From NCBI GenBank assembly GCA_000349905.1, contig KB722739.1:1548809-1612808 (forward strand): a stretch of 64,000 nt of DNA. Reading direction: 5' to 3'. The number at the start of each line of letters is the position of its first letter. Position 1 is the stretch's first letter. The stretch comes from Volvariella volvacea V23 (Eukaryota; Basidiomycota; Agaricomycetes; Agaricales; Pluteaceae). This document shows, piece by piece, positions 58,298 to 64,000 of this stretch. Made by a program: the position numbers and the translations under genes. The notes under the pieces were generated by a model that searched no databases, was not told the DNA's origin, and worked only from the letters and a program-made list of their open reading frames with translations.

Positions 58298-61200
58298 TCA
58301 ATGTAAATAAAGCGGGTATGGAATTATGGGCGGAAGCTGGACTGGGTTATCTTCGTCGAGTTCTAGCTGCGCTATATTTCTAGAAATAGAGTGCGTAAGC
58401 CACGCGACAGATCGCAAGGACGCATATACTTACTTGAATGCCCTCATATTCACCTAGTCAAAATTAATACCAATTTTTGAGAGGTGGAAATTTACAATAC
58501 TTACAGGAGCTTTGAGCACCATGAAAATATGGGTTTTGTCATGTGTGTCCATTGGCTCGTGCTCATCGCAAACATCACGAGCGCAGTACACGCAATGGAA
58601 CCACTCTCCAGTGATATGCACATAACAGATATCACACAAAGCAGTTTTGTGCTTGACATTCTTGAGATATGCTATTTGGTCGTATTCGCTTAAGATCTGG
58701 GGAGGCATCACAAAAAGACGGAAACAGACCTTTGCCGTCTCTATCTAGCAGCTCGCTTGCGGTCTTAGGCCCTACTGGCTCAAGATACCTAAATCGGATA
58801 AAGCTCCTGCAACAAATATAACCACTGCGTAGAACTTACAGTGGTGGTAGGAGTGGATGAGTGCTCTCCAGCTGACGATGGATGGGGCGAGGATACTTGA
58901 AGAATATATGCGTCGAGTTATGCACACTGTATGAAATCACCTCGCATTCGGAACACTGACATGAGGTGATTAGCAGAGATGCAAACCGCAATTAAGCGAC
59001 TCCATACTAGGTTATAGGGCATGATCGACGGAGGGCACATTGCACATTGATATCGAACACCAATGATATTCTATGGGCCACTGTAAGTACTTGTGAATGT
59101 GCGCCAACCTCAGTACTCACTCTGTTGCAATGATTGCAGGGGATTTGGTGATCATTGTCAGCAGAATTCGAGCGAGACCTTTTGGGTCCAATAACAGTCT
59201 GAGCGTAACCTGATATATCCGAGAGTGCCGGGGACTCAAATCTCAAGTCAGAACGGGACGCATCTCTAGTGATCCATCGGTCCATGGCCCTTTGACGCGC
59301 CGTTTCAAACTGGAAGAGCATCAGTAATAGCATTTTACAAAATGAGATTGGATTTACTTCGGGCCGTTCCAATGGGTAGGGTATCTTATAAGCGCGTGCG
59401 TTAATGGAAGTTAATAGTCACAGCTGAAGGTAATTACCTTAAGAAGCATGTGTGAGTCTTCGTGCTGTTCATCAGTGACATATGTCCCTGTGATCTCGCA
59501 ATTGGAACATATATCGATAGATGGGCAAACGACGCAGTGGAAGCGTGGACCGACAATTTCTTGGGTACAACTAAAACTTTTTGAGATGACATCCTTATTC
59601 TAGGATAAGGCACTTACGCAGAGCACCGAACACCGTGTGCAAGCGCTGATGAATGAATTGTGATAAGTATTCAATCGTCAGAATAAGCTGTGGAACTTAC
59701 ACTGCTCCCCATTTTGACTGGCCAAAGTCTGTGCTGAGAGACCCATCTTGACCTTGTCTAGAACCACGATAAATGCATGAGCTGGATGCAAAGAGTGCGT
59801 TTGGCTATCCAAGTGGCAATGTTAGTAGGAGCAACTTGTTTGTACTAGGAAATCCAGCGAACCTGTAACACGCCCGACAAAGATAGAAGTTATCACAGGT
59901 AGCACACTTGAATCTGATCTCTGTGGTTGCAACACCACACGTAGAGCACTTCGAGTTCTGATCCTGATCAACCTCTTGTATCTCATTATTAGAGAATGAA
60001 CTCTGGAAAATGGGACGATTCCATACCTACGTCCTCCCAGCGATTTCGCCCCCATATCTTTTCCTGGTATGCATGTCGCAGTTGGCCTTTAATAGGAGCA
60101 GTTTTCCGACGTTGCAAGGCTTGCTGCTCATCCACTGGAGAGAATGATGCTATGTCTGAGGCGCTATTAGTTGTGGCAGGACGTAGCCCGGACTGAATAG
60201 CATGTTCCACTCCCGCAGTCCCTAAGCATGCGTGACATAGCTCGTAGCCCTTGGTAAACGCGCTAGCTAATGTTGGTGTGGAAGGCGTAGATACAGAAGA
60301 TCGTATGGGCACAAGAGGATAAGATTCATCAGTAGAGGTTGTACCGGCCCAGGAAAACAAGGATGAGCTGGAATTGGAACGTATGCTACCGTTAGCAGGG
60401 GGGTAGCGTGATGCGAAATCCGCAAATGGATCCTGAGATATGCTTTGTGTCTCCAAGCTGAGTGGAGGTGGTCGTTCACCGCAAGTCGAGCATATGTAGC
60501 GTATCGTGACCAGTGCCGATCCACATGCAGAGCAATAAGTAAGTGTATCGGGCGGTGGAGGCCCAGCAGGTGATTCCCACTCCTGGAGAAATTCGTCCTC
60601 TAGATTTGTGCCATTAGATTCGGGATACACTTGAGATGCGGAATCCCGAAATTCTTGCTGATAGACCATTTCAAAACTCAAACGACTATCCGGTCGGTGT
60701 TCATCTTCAGATACTACTGAATACCCTTGCTCGTATTTTGACCCTTGCGCTCGTGGGGTATAAGTATAATGATACCCGCCGCGCGAGTCTCTTTCGAGGG
60801 CCAAGTCACCGTCCAAGGAGTCGTCGGCCTCAAGATAACTAGAGCCAATGCTGGAACCTGAGTCCGTGGCGCTGAATACGCCCAAGCCGTGTTTCTTCTG
60901 CTCACGCAGCCATGCAGCACCACGAGAACTCCCGGCGAGATTGCCATACCTCTCGCTAGCATCGTCTTCCGCTAATTGCTCCTGAAGCTTTAGCCGTGCA
61001 AAGGGTGCAGATGAATCCTCTATCACTGAACCCGACCCTGAGTGCCCATCTAAGATGCCTGAAGCTGTATCTCCCCTTACCGGCTGTTTACCGGTTGTGA
61101 CATTTTGACGGCGATTTGCCGTCGAGTTGGAGCCGGAAGAAGTGTTTGGAGAGATATTCGATTCAATAATTGAACCATCTAGGTTTATACCGGAGTCCTT

Positions 61201-61712
61201 ATTGTGTGAACTGACGGTTTTTGCGTCGTCGTCGAGATTACTGGACGAATCGAGAGAGAATGAGAGCTGACTTGGGTTGCGCTGGCGATACTCTTCAAGG
61301 CTGGCCAGCGAAGAGGTGTCTGAGAGACTCGGCCCATCGTAGGGCACCGTAACCTGGATGCGAAGTGTAATCTTGCGATTTAGGCTGAACCCAGAGTGCA
61401 TGGACGATACTGAGTGTCGGTCATCGTGTCCCGTCTGATGCCATTCGATTGCCTCCAGAAGCTCCTCATCGTTTGTGATGTCATTGTCTATGCTCTCGTC
61501 GTCCTTGTAGGAAATGGTGAATGAATCCGGGGCCAAGGAGAAACACTGCTCGACCTTGAACGGGAATCAGGATTGGAGGACAGGAGATAATACATTGGGC
61601 GACGTGCCTTGCGAAGGAGGACAGGGAAGGTGCAATTGTGCGCGGATGAGAAGGTTATCTTCTTCTTCCGATGGCCCTCGTAGGAGCACTTGACGACGAG
61701 AGGGGCGTCCAT
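58298..61712 (-). CDS. PB1 plus multiple ZZ zinc fingers (NBR1/p62-like architecture)
   Basis: At least 14 exons from 61712 to 58298. Exon 1 (61712-61608) and the 1.5-kb exon 2 (61554-60031) encode a PB1 domain (MDAPLVVKCSYEGHRKKKIT, then VEQCFSLAPDSFTISYKDDE) and a long Ser-rich disordered part with a CSACGSALVTIRYICSTCGE knuckle. Smaller exons encode ZZ-type fingers: SKCSTCGVATTEIRFKCATC, CTQEIVGPRFHCVVCPSIDI, CNHCNRNIIGVRYQCAMCPP and ALCDICYVHITGEWFHCVYC. PB1 with ZZ fingers is the layout of autophagy receptors NBR1/p62. No LIR motif or FW domain could be assigned. Intron 1 (61555-61607) fits a GC donor (CGCAAG|GCACGT). The join near 58697-58780 is unresolved: protein-like text before it (YLEPVGPKTASELLDRDGK) and after it (ILSEYDQIAYLKN) are in different frames with too little space for an intron. 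Using CCA|GTAGGG would give 901 codons. Confidence 0.83.
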
Positions 61713-61956
61713 TGGCGCAACTGCAAGTGCAGTTTGGTGTCAGCCAAACATCTTGCACAGTAATCTTGTTTACTCCGCAGCCGAGTACAGCTCTCGTCTC
61801 TATCTTATCTGATTACGGTCTTCCCACGTGGCCGGGATGGATCTGAAATCACGGGTATCCGAGTGCATGGATTATAGAGGGACCGGCTCTGACCCACCGG
61901 CCATTCAAAATCCTTAAAGCCTGCCCTCCCCGCGCCAGCAGCCTTTAATCGGAACG
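61713..61956. promoter_or_regulatory. Divergent promoter region, PB1-ZZ / carnitine acetyltransferase
   Basis: 244 bases between divergent start codons. CACGTG at 61825-61830 is a perfect E-box for bHLH factors. That it works is not shown. Confidence 0.35.
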
Positions 61957-64000
61957 ATGCTCATTGGCATCACTCGACGGCCATCCAGTCTTTCGCGGTA
62001 CATACCCCTTCGTTCTGCCCGGACAATGTCGACACTCAACTCGAAACGTCCGATAGATTGGAAGAAGGCTGCCCCCGAACCACCGAAGGGGACAACCACC
62101 TTTGCAGCCCAGTCAACACTTCCGAAGCTGCCCGTTCCAGAGTTGCAGGCAACTTTGGCGAAACTCAAAGAGTCCTTGAGGCCCATTGCGTGGTCCGATG
62201 CAGAATATGAGGATGCCGTCAAGAAGATTGATCAATTCGCTGTCGTAGATGGCCCCAAACTCCATGAGCGGCTAGTCCAGCGCGCAGCAAACACACCTCA
62301 TTGGCTTGAGCAGTGGTGGGACGATATGGGGTACATGGGGTACAGAGACTCGGTAAGTCTCTATGGCGTCTGCTAGTGGGTTCCTGAAGTTGACTTGAGG
62401 ACTTAAGGTCGTAGTCAACGTGTCCTATTATTGTAAGGAGAACCTTGAAACTTCAATCATATGACCTCACCACTGTTCAGATGGGTTCGATGAACAGCCC
62501 AAGCACCTTCGCCAAACTGCGGCTGCCCGTGCAGCTGGGCTAGCACGCGCCGTTATGATCTTTCGGCAACGACTCAAGCAGGGGCTCCTGAAGCCGGAAG
62601 GAACCAAAGAGGGCCCCTTTTGTATGGACACATACCGGTGAGTTTTCCCATGATCCGCAAGCGACAAGACTAACATTTTCAACAGTTGGATGTTTGATTG
62701 TTGTCGTATACCTGGTCAAGAAGGGTTAGATTGGGGTATCTCATACGCCAAGGCAGGCGACACCGGGAATACAGGACATATCATCGTATTCAGGAAAAAC
62801 CGAGCGTGGAAAATTAATGCCACGGATAATGGAAGAATACTGAGCACAGAAGAATTTGAGAAGCAAATCCAATTCATCTACGACAACAGCACCGTCGAGT
62901 ATCCTGGTGTGGGTGTGTTGACAGCCTCAAATCGGGATGTGTGGGCAAAGGTACGCTCTCTTTAACCACTTCGATGACTTGTTGCCGACTTCCCAACTCG
63001 AGGATTATGCCCTTCTTGCCTCAATACCCGAAAATGCCGCAATATTAGAGGACATTCAATCAGCTGCCTTTGTTATTAACTTGGACGACTCATCTCCCAC
63101 CGATCCTGTCCACCACAGCCGCGCACTCTGGCATGGAGACCTCGTCGACGGTGTACCGCGGGGTCTACGAAACCGCTGGGTCGACAAACCAACTCAATTC
63201 ATAGTCTTTGACAACGCGTATGCCGGCATCATGGGGGAGCACTCCGTAATGGATGGAACCCCTACTGTCAGATTGTCCGACGATGTTCTCGAGATGCTTG
63301 CAGATCCCACTTTCGACCATGGCACGGCTTCCTCCGCTCCTTTGGCCAACCCCATACCCTTGGATTGGAAGATTACACCAGCTATCAGCGGAGCTATCTC
63401 CCGCGCCGATCAAGCTGCTCGCGAGCTCATAGAGAGCCAAGAACTTTCATACTACCTAACACCTTATGGCAAGGCTGCTATCAAGAAATTCGGAGTCTCA
63501 CCCGATTCATGGGCCCAAATGATTATACAGTTAGCTTACAGGCGACTTATCGGGTCGAACAAGCGACTTGGAGGCACCTATGAAGCTGCTACAACACGTA
63601 AATTCTATAAAGGCCGAACTGAAGCCATTCGTGTCGTTAGCAGTGAGTCGGACGCTTGGGTGAATAGTATGCTAGATCTTGGAGTTGGACGAGAGGAGAG
63701 GAAGAGACTGTTCGATGCCGCGGTCCAAAAACATGTTTCTCTGGCCCGCGCTGCGGGTTCCGGTCAAGGGTTTGATCGTCATCTCTTCGGTAGGTTTCAA
63801 ATCACCAAGTATGACGAAGCGCGATTATAATATGTATTCTTTACAGGCCTCAAGAACCTCGTTCAGGAGGGCGAAGAATTGCCTGCCTTATTCTCTGACC
63901 CTGTTTACAAGCGATCCACATATTGGGTGCTTAGTACTTCCGCCATCTTCTCTAAGCACTTCCCAGTATATGGATGGGGAGAGGTTGGTTCATCTAGCAT
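61957..64000 (+). CDS. Carnitine O-acetyltransferase, cut by the window end
   Basis: Exons 61957-62352, 62408-62432, 62481-62637, 62686-62950, 63003-63789 and 63847 onward; the gene continues past 64000. The start MLIGITRRPSSLSRYIPLRS is a likely mitochondrial presequence, with a second in-frame Met (MSTLNSKRPIDWKK) that could give a peroxisomal or cytosolic form, as known for yeast Cat2. Landmarks are KLPVPELQATLAKLKESLRP, WWDDMGYMGYRDSVVVNVSY, the block GPFCMDTYRWMFDCCRIPG, then FDNAYAGIMGEHSVMDGTPT with the catalytic His, and STYWVLSTSAIFSKHFPVYG near the edge. It transfers acetyl groups between CoA and carnitine, moving acetyl units between peroxisome, cytosol and mitochondria. The last bases may already belong to an intron (GAG|GTTGGT about 63982). 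Confidence 0.93.

Overview
The window is nuclear DNA of a filamentous basidiomycete, most likely an agaricomycete. Almost every gene is cut by many 47-60 nt GT-AG introns, genes are densely packed on both strands, and the protein set is fungal (Ufd4, Prp40, Pso2, Paf1, Mms19, two Sec14-like proteins, an F-box protein). There is no CRISPR array, operon or phage gene. I rebuilt exon structures by eye from splice signals and reading-frame continuity. For most genes the summed exons are a multiple of three and the length fits the family: PHF5A 110 aa, eL43 92 aa, eS4 262 aa, MMS19 1033 aa.

Layout. 0-12 kb: tail of an endocytic clathrin adaptor (+), NASP-type histone chaperone (+), gamma-glutamyl phosphate reductase (-), ATP synthase alpha (-) divergent from mitochondrial bL21m (+), splicing factor PRP40 (-). 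12-26 kb: an empty block, an F-box protein, an unrecognised acidic coiled-coil protein, MMS19 (-) divergent from a mitochondrial NDUFAF7-type methyltransferase (+), an EEF1AKMT4-like methyltransferase (-), a single-pass membrane protein (+), PHF5A/Rds3 (-). 27.1-30.6 kb: a nested transposon island. 30.7-40.2 kb: Sec14-like protein (-) divergent from a triose-phosphate-transporter-type protein (+), ribosomal eS4 (+), PSO2/SNM1 nuclease (-) divergent from a class III aminotransferase (+). 40.5-53 kb: UFD4 HECT ligase, second Sec14-like gene, ribosomal eL43, PAF1 (-) divergent from a Gfo/Idh/MocA oxidoreductase. 53-64 kb: a large unrecognised Ser/Pro-rich protein, a perfect 35-bp hairpin, RPF1, PRKRIP1-like protein (-), a PB1 plus multi-ZZ zinc finger protein (-) divergent from a carnitine acetyltransferase cut by the window end.

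The genes are mostly unrelated housekeeping functions (splicing: PRP40, PHF5A, PRKRIP1-like; ribosome: eS4, eL43, bL21m, RPF1; repair and Fe-S delivery: PSO2, MMS19; mitochondria: ATP1, bL21m, NDUFAF7-like). Many pairs diverge from short shared intergenic regions.

The most striking structure is the 27.1-30.6 kb island. It is a decayed Tc1-type element with perfect 33-bp inverted ends, opened by three later insertions: a 356-bp solo LTR, an 847-bp inverted-repeat element containing a 100-N gap, and a 697-bp solo LTR. Each insertion is flanked by a 5-bp duplication, and removing it rejoins the transposase reading frame. Other points of interest are the perfect hairpin at 55.4 kb and six introns that appear to use GC instead of GT donors.
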